The translations under genes were made by a program, and so were the position numbers. Under the pieces are notes generated by a model. It had not been told where the DNA came from. It saw nothing but the letters and a program-made list of their open reading frames with translations, and made no database searches. A stretch of DNA of 64,000 bases, from positions 22,878,242 to 22,942,241 of the forward strand of contig NC_066843.1 in NCBI RefSeq assembly GCF_001640805.2. Direction: 5' to 3'. This DNA is from Lates calcarifer. Lineage: Eukaryota > Chordata > Actinopteri > Centropomidae. Below are positions 23,705 through 33,112 of this stretch, piece by piece. Numbering within the stretch: position 1 is the stretch's first letter; every line of letters starts with the position of its first letter.

Positions 23705-23991
23705 TCATTAATTCATCCTTTATCTATACCGCTTATCTGTCGCGCGGGGCTATTCCAGCTGATGCTGGGCAGGAGGCGGGGTACACCCTGGACAGATCAC
23801 CAGTCCATCACAGGGTCAATATATACAGACAAGCATTCACACTCACATTCACACCTTCAGGCAATTTAGAGGGCACCAATTAACCTGCATGTCTTTGGAC
23901 TGTGGGAGGAAGAACCTGGAGAGAACCCATGCAGGATAGCCAGGAACCTTCTTGCTGTGAGGTGACACTGCATCGCTGTTCCGCCGCGTCA
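23705..23991 (-). mobile_element. tRNA-derived teleost SINE, - strand
   Basis: On the - strand it has the head (TGTCACCTCACAGCAAGAAGG region) and the core (CAGTCCAAAGACATGCAGGT, GTGTGAATGTGAGTGTGAATG) of the family seen at 55371-55640, with an AATGAATTAATGAATTT-type tail. GAAAAT occurs on both sides (23699-23704, 23992-23997), a weak 6-bp candidate target duplication. It ends next to the NLR-like exon at 23998. Confidence 0.8.
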
Positions 23992-23997
23992 GAAAAT

Positions 23998-24104
23998 GAG
24001 GATGAAGCAGAATCTCAGTCGTCTAGCTATGTGTCTATGAAGAGTGACTGGTCCGGTGAAAACCCCCCAAACCTCAGTAATGAACCTGGACCTTCAGACA
24101 CAAA
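23998..24104 (+). pseudogene. Fish NLR N-terminal exon (isolated relic)
   Basis: Reads EDEAESQSSSYVSMKSDW then PPNLSNEPGPSDTK, and ends at a good donor GTAAGA (24105). The SMKSD...NEPGPSDTK signature is typical of the short exon before the RING or FISNA-NACHT region in fish-specific NLR (NLRC3/NLRP12-like) genes. No start context, RING, FISNA or NACHT exon follows in the next 5 kb. The SINE replaces whatever lay immediately upstream. It could belong to the same former gene as the FIIND-CARD tail at 31.8-33.1 kb; that link is inference. Confidence 0.65.
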
Positions 24105-24542
24105 GTAAGACACTGTTTCTACTCTGAGCAGAATATATAGGCAGATATGGGATTCAGTATCATTTAGCCCAGTCTACTCACTGAATCAGAATCTTATTAA
24201 CTCCCTTTTAAAATCTAAATGACTTTTGTTTAATTTGAAATTCAAAGAGTAGCACGTGTAAACTATTTGTTTTTACTGGTTCCTCCCTAATGAGACCCAG
24301 TTAGGTTAAACCTGGTCTGTGTTTTAATCAATGTGCCTGATTAAAAAAGGCTTTATTACATGCTCTGAGCGCCTGAAAAACATTTTTTTTTCACTGTGAT
24401 AACTTTTTCATCTTCAAGAGTGACTTCCTTGATTGTATTGTTCAATCATGAAACAATTTTACTGTGTGTAAGATTTATCTCCATTGGTCATATAAGTCAC
24501 TGAAACAACTCTTTTTTCATTAACACTTACCAGTGATTACTC

Positions 24543-24985
24543 ATCACTGGATGGACAGTGAGGCCAAAGCTACTGGAGCCATGGAGGGCTCAGATGAAGA
24601 CTGGAGGATATTCTCCAGCTGTACCTCAGTGGGTCTTTGTTGTCCCTTTGTTGTCCTTGTGTCTCTTGATCTCATGAAATACTTAAAGCATAATATGGCA
24701 AGTCTGACATTTATGTGTTGGTCAGCCACAGACTCACTCTCTTTGGAAGCCCAGTCAACACCTTGGGCTCTTTGTTGTGTTCCTCTAGACATTTCTGAGC
24801 AGTAGTGGTGTGGTGGAAGCATTGTCCTGCTGTTGTTGCCATGGGGGGTGTGTTTGGTCTGTAACAACGTTTAAGTGGGTGGTACGTGTCAAAGTAACAT
24901 CCAGATGAATGTGAGGACCAAGGGTTTCCCAGCAGAACATTGTACTGTGACGAATATTTCTGTGCTAGGAGGAACATGATGTGAA
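24543..24985 (-). mobile_element. Tc1-like relic
   Basis: The part at 24810-24950 (GGGGGGTGTGTTTGGTCTG, GGTGGTACGTGTCAAAGTAA, GGTTTCCCAGCAGAACATTG) matches a widespread fish Tc1-like family carrying its transposase on the - strand. The remainder is diverged. The same motif set recurs at 51590-51885. Confidence 0.6.
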
Positions 24986-25199
24986 AGTTGTGTTGACTCT
25001 AAACTACAGACATCAGGCTGATATTATACTGATCCACACTGAGGATCTTAATGGTAAAGTCTGTTTTCTTCTTTACTGGGTTAGTCCAGTGACTGTGATG
25101 GAGCAATGTTGAGGTACAGATTTCATAGTCAACAAAGAAAATCTTTCACTGATTAAACATCAAACACATCAAACCTTTTTCCACACTTAAATTAACAAA

Positions 25200-25950
25200 T
25201 ATACACTCACCAGCCACTTTATTAGGTACACCTTGCTAGTACTTCAGAAGCAAGGTACCTTCAGAACTACCTTAATTCTTTGTAGCAAGGAGCTGGAAAC
25301 ACTCCTTGGAGATTTTGGTCTATATTGACATGATAGCATCACATAGTTACTGCAGATTTGTCAGCTGCACATCCACGATGAGAATCTCCCATTCCACCAC
25401 ATGCCAAAGGTTCTCTATTAGACTGAGATCTGGTGACTGTGGAGCTCATTTGAGTACAGTGAACTCAGTGTCACATTCAAGAAACCAGTTTGAGATTATT
25501 TGAGCATGGAGTGTTATCCTGCTGGGGTAGCCATCAGTAGATGGGTAGACTGTGGTCATAAAGGGTTGGACATAGTCAACAACAATACTCAGGTAGGCTG
25601 TGGTGTTTAAACAATATTCAGGTGGTACTAAGGGGCCCAAAGTGTGCAGAAATCCAGAAATCCAGACTCATCACCAGGCAATGTTTTTCCAATCTTCTAT
25701 CGTCCAGTTTTGGTGAGCCTGTGTGAACTGCCTCAGTTTCCTGTTCTTAGTTGACATGAGTGGCACCTTGTGTGGTGGTAGCCCATTGGCCTCACTGTTC
25801 AATGTGTTGTGCGTTAAGAGATGATCTTCTGCAGACCTTGGTTGTAACAAGAGGTTATCTGAGTTACTGCTCGAAGCAGTCTTGCCATTCTCCTTTGACT
25901 TCTGGCATCAACAGGACATTTTCACCCAGAGAAACTAAACTGGTTTATGT
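25200..25950 (-). mobile_element. Tc1-like transposon relic with one terminal repeat
   Basis: Begins with the common fish terminus TATACACTCACCAGCCACTT followed by TATTAGGTACACCTTGCTAG. The body (AGCATCACATAGTTACTGCAG, GATCTGGTGACTGTGGAG, CAATGTTTTTCCAATCTTCT) matches the antisense strand of a Tc1/mariner transposase. Its opposite terminal repeat is missing and indels break every frame. Confidence 0.85.
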
Positions 25951-28397
25951 TCTATTTGATAGGCTTCAGTTTATACATGTTAACAACAACTCCTCCACTC
26001 TCCACAGATCTGCAGTTCTTATTATATCAAGAAGGCCGTTCATCTTGTAACAAAAGCACTTGTCAGTTGCCACATCAAATTTACACCAGTTTGTTATACG
26101 CTACAAACTCAAGATCTGGCAAGATATCCATACCATGCTCTTTATACTGTTGCTGCTGATCACTGTTACACTACCTCTGCGGGTCTACCTGTTCAGAGCG
26201 ATACACGCTGACTACCTATGTTTTGGGAATCAGAAGGCTTGACTGGGTGAAACTGGTTACATTCTAACTATGCATTAAACACTTGTGCCGCATGTCTTCA
26301 CCACAACTTGTTGGGCTTCTATGCAATCAACAGTCTGTTTTTCATCATGGACAGGCCACAGCAGGCCTACGTAAACAAACCACCAAACAACGGAGACTCA
26401 CCTCTCCATGCCCGTGGATCCGTGGCATCCTATTCCTGATATTGCTGTTATCTGGGGATAACAGTGCAGTGTGCTGCTGAAGAAGAAGATTTGTGCTCAG
26501 AGGAACCATCACTATCAGATGAGGGTGAGAAAAACAGTTGACAGGCTTTTGTTTTGATCAGGATACTTGTGCTTTTTAAACGTGTGTTATTTTCAGAAAA
26601 TAGATTTTAATCGCTGCAGGTCTGTGATCCACAAACATTAAATAAACCTGACTGCATCTTCAATTCAGTGCAGCTGATGCCAGAATGAGACGCTGATACT
26701 TCAAACAAATTAACTGCTGACATGGAGGAAAAGCTCATGATCATTCTCCGGATGTGACTTTGCACAGGCCATATATACAAATATGTGGCTGCAAACAGTT
26801 ACATATCCATATTATAGACTAAGCTGACTCAGTATCAGATATCTGGACATGTCTGCTCAGGTTGATCCACAGCCGATGGAAAACCAGGACAGTGATGACA
26901 GGAGGGTTTGAGCTACTGTTGTTAGACTTGCATTCTCTGACTTCATCTCTGATCCAGATCTGATAGAGAGAACAGTAAACACGTTTGACACATCTGCTGT
27001 TTCTCCTGTCATCATGTCACTCTGATGTCAAACTAAACCCAAACACAGCAGATGAGCTGGATGAGTCTGTGGACGACACAAAGCTGAATGTGAGTGAAAA
27101 ACCGTTATCCTGATATTCCAGTCATTACCTTTTTTATTTTACCTTTTTTATTCATTTCTTTTTTATACTTTAATGAATTAGTAAACTTTTTTAGTTAGTT
27201 ATTGAATGTCTTTTATACGTTTTGAGATGTTGAAGTCTGTTGTATTTCCTCTGCTCTCCTGTCATAATCCTCAGCAGCCTTTCTCTACAGATGCAGAATA
27301 TGCTGCTTCAAACCACTCACATGTTGTCTGTAAATATTTACAGTGACACTTTAAACTGTGTGACACTCTGTGCTCTCAAACTTCATGTTCTCTCCGAGCT
27401 TCAGTTAAACTGTCTGAGAATATTTGTTTGCTTCACTGAACACAAGTAGGTTATTTCAATTAAATCACCTCACATGGCCCTTGTCCTCCTCTCTCCTTCG
27501 ATGCTCAGTGTGCAGTGTTAGGACCTGAAGGTCGTATGGTGACATTATGTTTGTGTATCATGTGCTTTCAACCCCTCTCTGGGTCCTGCCTGTATCTCTC
27601 ATCTTTGTGTTTTCCTAGTTTTACCCAGGCCTTTCAAGACATATGGAGATGGAGGTAAAAGCTACAGAGGTAGCATGAGGGTGGGTGGGGGGCGGTGGTT
27701 ATCATTACTCCTTTAAACCAACACCAGACGTGGTCATAGAGCCGAATTGAACAGGCCCAGACCGAATCTGAGGCTGCTGTGTTACACAACACACCCCTGA
27801 TTCAGCGATGGCAGCATGCTGTATAAAACCAGCAGTACACTGGCTGTGTGTCGGCCTTGGTGAAAAAACACAGGCAGCATATTCAAGGGTCTTCTTAAGG
27901 GCAATATTGTGCAATCTCTGTGTGGAGGGAGCTTTAGTCTGTCCCAGTGAAGACACAAGAAGTGAGGAATCAAGGAAACTCCTGAGTCCTTTCCTCTGAA
28001 CTGTCATCTGATGATTACAGCACAGCTGGAGCACAGCTGTCAATCAGCTTTAACAGCTCTGTTGTGTCTTTTGCTGTTTTGGACTTTCATATACATGCAC
28101 AGTCCATTAAAGACTCTGACCATCCTTCATGAACTGTCTGGTGAGTTCAGACCAGAGAATGAGGTCTGATCTGTGGAAGAGGGACTTTACCTGTCTCTCC
28201 AGGTCTGTCTCCAACAGAGGACACAGCTCCTGCAGATCCCCCCTCAGAGGGTGTGGTCTATGTCCCAGCTCTGATGAACATGAAGCTGGGCTTGGAGGGG
28301 TGGGCCTGTTTCTTCTCATCATTTATCACTCTGATGTTTTAGAAATGACCTCCAGGATTGGTCATATTGTCAGTGGTACATCTCTTCCACCAGTGGT
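25951..28397. other. Unassigned DNA
   Basis: No intact gene or recognisable transposon. Several open stretches of 60-110 codons occur on both strands without domain similarity. Confidence 0.5.
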
Positions 28398-28573
28398 CTC
28401 TAAATCACCTGCAGGTGTGAATGTGAGTGTGAATGGTTGTTTGTCTCTGTATTTAAGTCCTGTGACAGAATGATGATCTGTCCAGGGTGAACCCCTCCTC
28501 TCACCCAGTGTCAACTGGGATTGGCTCCAGCCCCTGGCGACCCTCAGAGGATCAATGGTGTATGCTGATGGAT
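28398..28573 (+). mobile_element. 5'-truncated teleost SINE, + strand
   Basis: Carries the 3' two thirds of the family: GGTGTGAATGTGAGTGTGAA, GGTTGTTTGTCTCTGTAT, ATCTGTCCAGGGTG, GTCAACTGGGATTGGCTCC, and a GGATAATTGATG tail. Confidence 0.8.
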
Positions 28574-29421
28574 AATTGATGCTCTTGTTGGACTTCTCCT
28601 TTTTGCTCCAAACCCTTTCTTCAGTTCTCTGGTCTTCTACTCACAGGAGCCTCCACAGGCACAGAAAAGAGTTTTGGGAGATTTTTCTAAGCTTGTGGAT
28701 GTTGGTGGTGATGAGCTGTCATTTGGCTCTAGAAGAAAACTTGATGGTGGTTCTGTTCTCTGATGGTCACTGAACAGCCTTGAACCCCTGTGGATGGAGC
28801 CCAGTGATGTTCAGTTCAACAGTTTCCTGTTAAGTTTCTGACCTGTAGAAGCACCATGGAGAAGTTTTTTCATGTGTGAGTTCTCTTTTTTATGGCATAC
28901 ATGAAAACAAGCACTCACATGATAAACAGTCCTGTCAGTGGTTTCATACTGTTCATACTGTAATGCTGCAACAGTTGATAACAAACTCCATTTTATTGTC
29001 ACTCCAAATATCAGACAGGATCCAGGAAAGTATTGTGGCTAAAGCCTTGGAGGTAAAAACCCCGTTGTTCTGACAGTGTGACATGACTTGACCACCTGTA
29101 ATGAAACACAGATATCCCAACCAATATGTACACTCAGCACAAACAGTGTCATTTTATTCTCTGATGTTTATGTGTGTTCACGTTCACGCCTCTGCAGCAA
29201 CAGTTCAGATGAAATGTGCTCTGACTTACTGTGTGGTGGCTCTGGTATTTGATTTTAACATTAAACAAGAACTCCAGTGGTTTGTGTTGTTTTCCTATAG
29301 TTTGTCTCTTTGTCCTCTGCTCTCTCTGGACTTATGAGGTCTGATCTGGGATCAGCACAGTTTCATCTCAGGATTTAACAGGTTTATTGTGATCATTCAG
29401 CCATTCATCTGTGTCCTGTAG

Positions 29422-29490
29422 GTGCAGGTGGGTTCCAGGCCTCAGGGTACTGTCTGTGAGTTACACCTCCCACACTGTGAAACAAAGGAA
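29422..29490 (+). pseudogene. FIIND fragment (NLRP1/CARD8-like)
   Basis: After acceptor CCTGTAG the sequence reads SRPQGTVCELHLPHCETKE, the end of the ZU5-like half of a FIIND domain (family pattern ...VCQLHLPHCETK...). The reading frame continues into unrelated residues with no GT donor at the expected place. The ZU5 part upstream is not found. It is separated from the UPA half by an L2 insertion. Confidence 0.65.
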
Positions 29491-29613
29491 CTCTACAGAC
29501 CTGCCCCCTGTAGGCTGCAGAGTTCATTACAGCCACAATCACAACACCCACACTGTGACGTTTGTCCAGGTTTGTTTTCCTGCACTTTTTTACCTTTTAG
29601 TGAATGCATTTCA

Positions 29614-30262
29614 TTTCAATTCAATTCAATTTTATTTATATAGCGCCAAATCACAACAAAAGTCATCTCAAGGCACTTTTCATATAGAGCAGGTCTAGAC
29701 CATACTCTTTAAAATAGGTATTTACAGAGAGAGACCCAACAAATCCCACCATGAGCAGCACTAGGCGACAGTGGCAAGGAAAGACTTCCTTTTAAAAGGC
29801 AGAAACCTCGAGCAGAACCAGACTCAGGGTGGGCGGGCATCTGCCTTGACCGGTTGGGTTGAGAAAGAAAATGGGGGAGAGGGGGTAGAGAATAGCAAGA
29901 GATGAACATAGCATAACACAGGTTCCATGTAAAAAATGTAAGGTGATACCAATAATACAGTAATAGTAATGATAGTAGTGTAACTGCTAATGTAGCAATA
30001 AAACTAATAGCAGTACAAGCAATTTCTAATTCTAGCAGCAGGTGTTGAGTGGAGTTGTAGGAGCAGCAGGAGACTTGTCATCACAGATCAGACTCTACAG
30101 CTCCAGAGGCAGAAATACCTGCAGAAAGAGACAGAAGAGGAGAGAGAGACGAAAGAGCACAATACTACAGGAAAGAGGAGATACTGAGTTAGTAACATGT
30201 AACATGGGATATGAATCCATATTGAGTGGAGAGAGGGAGAGAGAAAGAGTGAGAGAGAGAGA

Positions 30263-30293
<31 letters not shown>

Positions 30294-31166
30294 TGAAGCT
30301 CAGTGCATCATGGGAGATCTCCTGGCAGTCTAGGCCTATAGCAGCATAACTAAGGGATGGTTCAAGCCTGAGCCAACCCTAACTATAAGCTTTATCAAAG
30401 AGGAAAGTTTTAAGCCGACTCTTAAAGGTACAGAGGGTGTCTGCCTCCCAGACCGAAACTGGGAGAAGGTTCCACAGTAGAGGAGCCTGATAACTGAAGG
30501 CTCTGCCTCCCATTCTACTCTTGGAAACTCAGCATTCTGAGCATTCTGGGAGCGCAGAGTCCTAGTGGGATTGTAGGGGACTATGAGATCTTTGAGGTAT
30601 GATGATGCCTGATCATTAAGGGCTTTGTAGGTGAGGAGGAGGATTTTTAATTCTATTCTGGATTTGACTGGGAGCCAATGTAGAGAGGCTAGCACAGGAG
30701 AAATATGGTCTCTTTTCCTAGTTCCTATCAGTAAATGTGCTGCAGCATTTTGAATCAGCTGCAGAGTCTTTAGAGACTTGTTGGGGCAGCCTGGTAATAA
30801 TGAATTACAGTAGTCCAGCCTAGAAGTAACAAATGAATGGACTAGTTTTTCTGCATCCAGAAAATGTCTCATTTTGGGCGATATTACGCAGGTGAAAGAA
30901 GGCAGTCCTAGAAGTTTGTTTTATGTGGGAGTTAAAGGACATATCCTGATCAAAGATGACTCCCAGATTCTTTACAGTGGAGCTGGGAGCCAGGGTAATT
31001 CCTTCTAATGGAACTACATCATTAGAAAATCTATTTCTGACATGTTCAGGACCGATTACAGTGACTTTAGTTTTGTCTGTGTTCAGCAGTAAAAAATTGC
31101 TTGTCATCCTAGTTTTAATGTCCCTAAGGCAAACCTGGAGGTTGGCTAGCTGATTGGTTTTGTTAG
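29614..31166 (-). mobile_element. 5'-truncated L2-clade LINE, - strand
   Basis: The - strand encodes the C-terminal part of a reverse transcriptase: LNTDKTKVTVIGPEHV, LGVIFDQDMSFNSHI, then FVTSRLDYCNSLLPG, LIQNAAAHLLIG and SPVLASLHWLPVKSRIELKI, in two overlapping frames, so a frameshift exists. The 3' UTR carries the common fish tail (GGCGCTATATAAATAAAATT) ending in tandem GAATT units. GCATTTCA flanks it at 29606-29613 and 31167-31174, an 8-bp target duplication. Endonuclease and the front of the reverse transcriptase are missing. Confidence 0.88.
30228..30292. repeat. GA-rich simple repeat
   Basis: About 65 bp of GAGA/GAAAGA units inside the L2 3' UTR. Confidence 0.95.
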
Positions 31167-31804
31167 GCATTTCAGTTGGCTACAGTCATGAGGAATCACT
31201 GAAAGTTGAAATAACCCCTGAGGACAGACAGTAGAGTATACTGGTGGTGCAACAGATTGTAGTTGATCTGTGATTTGTGATTGTCAGTGAATTATAAAAG
31301 GTGTCTTTTGTTACCCTGGAGGTCCATCCATCTCAGGTGAGGGCAAAAAGCTTCTCATGACATTACAGAGATGGAAAACAACTAAACTTTAATTAAACTA
31401 AACAGTTTGTCCTGAGGGTGACACCAGAGGAAAGTCACATTCAATCACACCATCTGGGGAGTGTCAATGAGTTTTATCAATTTTAAGGAAATATTCAACT
31501 TTTGAACAGTATCTTGTGTACAAGTGGAATTTTTTGCCTGATGGTGGCACTAGAGAAAAGGTATTGGAATCCTCTGGGACCATGAATGAACAGGCAGCCT
31601 GACTGCAGCAGCAAGGACACAACTCCTCACTGGCTTCCCATCTACCAAAAGCAGCAGTGGTGTTTGATGAATTGCCTGACCTGGGCAACTGTTTAATTCC
31701 TTAATGACCACTCTAAGTTTCATAGCTATAGAATGGAGTGATCGGTATCATTGTAATGAAGCTCTGCTCAGTAAAACAGAAGTTGAATGTCTGTGTTTTC
31801 ACAG

Positions 31805-32075
31805 CTCCCCTCCATGAAGACCTGCTGTCAGTCATCCACATCACTGATGATGGAATGAGCTTCCTCAAACCGCTGCAGATCACAGACACTCATGTAATCG
31901 TCAAAGTCCCTCATCTGTCCTCCTTCGGCCTGGTCTGGGTGAGGAAGAGATTAGAGAAGTTAACAGGAAACCAGTTAGCGGCAAAGTTTTGTTGTTCCTC
32001 CAACCATCAAACCTACAAACACAGAGACAAATCCTCAATGTGTTTCTCCTGCCGAGAAATGTCCCCCTGGATGAG
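31805..32075 (+). pseudogene. UPA exon 1 of the FIIND-CARD relic
   Basis: Acceptor TTTTCACAG at 31804 and donor GTAAAG at 32076 are intact. The first half reads in one frame to KRLEKLTG; from about 31970 the family sequence (VSGKVLLFL, then LNVFLLPRNVPLDE) continues in a different frame, equivalent to one lost base. Confidence 0.75.
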
Positions 32076-32319
32076 GTAAAGACTGGTGAAACGTTATACC
32101 TCACTTTCAGTCATCAGTATCTATCAGATATTATGGTACATAACTCATCTGATTAAATGGTGCCTTGTTTATCGTTGCTGAAATGATACTGAAACAATAA
32201 CCCTTACCCAAACTACTGACAAAGCCCAGGTGATTTAACAAACATCCAGTCTGCTGATTTATCAGTCGGGCTCTACTGGGGATGATCCCTCTGATTAACA
32301 TGTTGTTCTTTGGGTGAAG

Positions 32320-32427
32320 GCAAAACTGGAAAATTCTAAGTACATCCAGACTCCGTCCTACTGCAAACTCATTAAATATCAGAGTTACTCTGTTCACTGT
32401 GGGAAGGTCCAGAAAGTTCAGCCTAAG
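32320..32427 (+). pseudogene. UPA exon 2 of the FIIND-CARD relic
   Basis: 36 codons between acceptor GTGAAG and donor GTGAGT, undamaged: KYIQTPSYCKLIKYQSYSVH matches the fish UPA pattern. Phase 0 at both ends fits its neighbours. Confidence 0.8.
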
Positions 32428-32543
32428 GTGAGTATTTCAAATAACAGGTTTGGTAACACGCTGACAGGATTCATAAATCTGCTGTTGCTCACCTTTACTT
32501 TGGACACTGTTAAGATTCTGATGCTGTTGTTACTGGTTTTCAG

Positions 32544-32663
32544 AGAGCAGAGTTTGACCTGGATCTGGAACCAGATTATCTCCCAACGTTTGAGATCCGC
32601 CTGCCAATAAACATGGAGGAAGCCACTGTAATGATCAGAGGCCAAACAAATTTGAACTGGCTG
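32544..32663 (+). pseudogene. UPA exon 3 of the FIIND-CARD relic
   Basis: 40 codons, acceptor TTTTCAG and donor GTAAAA: AEFDLDLEPDYLPTFEIRLP then EEATVMIRGQT, the end of the UPA domain. The reading frame also stays open through the 142-bp intron that follows. Confidence 0.78.
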
Positions 32664-32805
32664 GTAAAATTTTCATCTACCTGCAGCATCACTCCACCTT
32701 ATTGTGCAGAACATTTCCTTTGTACTTTTTCTTTTTTGCATTCTCACATGGTTGGAATTAGATCTCTGTTTAAAAGTGACTGTTTTTTGTCTGGTTTTCT
32801 TCCAG

Positions 32806-33112
32806 ATGTGAGAAGGGGAACTGTACAGAGCAGTGTCCCAACAGAGGACAGTGTCTCCTCAGAGGACTTCACAGCAGAGGCGAGGCTGCTCTTAGTTCGT
32901 AAACAGTTACAGAGTATCTGAACCTGTTCTAAACCCGCTCCTGGATAAACTTCTTGAGCATGGTGTTGTAAATAATGAAGAAAACCAGAGCAGATAAAGC
33001 CAGAGACGTGATTGACACTGTGCGAAGAAAAGGAACTAAAGCCAGCTCATTTCTGATCTCTGCTCTCTGTGAGGAGGATCCCTGCCTTTCCAGAGAGCTC
33101 AAAATAAGATGA
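32806..33112 (+). pseudogene. CARD exon of the FIIND-CARD relic
   Basis: Acceptor TTCCAG at 32805. If joined in the phase left by the previous exon it starts ATG TGA, an immediate stop. The linker (TEDSVSSEDF, ARLLLVRKQ), helix 1 region and rest of CARD lie in three successive frames and end at TGA 33110-33112 after LCEEDPCLSRELKIR, the usual CARD C-terminus. Confidence 0.78.

Larger units (their letters stand above)
24105..29421. other. Repeat-rich DNA between NLR fragments
   Basis: Holds Tc1-like fragments (24.5-25.95 kb) and part of a SINE (28.4-28.57 kb). I searched for NACHT (Walker A/B) and LRR exons and did not see any. Short possible exon-like bits, such as EEDLCSEEPSLSDE near 26.48 kb and LNPNTADELDESVDD near 27.03 kb, are too short to call. 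Confidence 0.55.
31805..33112 (+). pseudogene. UPA (FIIND) plus CARD tail of an NLRP1/CARD8-like gene, broken
   Basis: Four exon-like blocks: 31805-32075 (UPA start: LLSVIHITDDGMSFLKPLQI, HVIVKVPHLSSFGLVW, then in another frame LNVFLLPRNVPLDE), 32320-32427 (YIQTPSYCKLI, YQSYSVHC), 32544-32663 (DYLPTFEIRLP) and 32806-33112 (linker plus CARD: SEPVLNPLLDKLLEHGVVNN, then in a third frame KARDVIDTVRRKGTKASSFL and LCEEDPCLSREL). In intact families FIIND self-cleaves and the freed UPA-CARD activates caspases in inflammasomes. Here there are at least three frame changes (about 31968, 32915 and 32990) plus a phase clash at the last junction, and no NACHT or LRR is seen. A retained partial function or assembly errors cannot be excluded. 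Confidence 0.8.
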
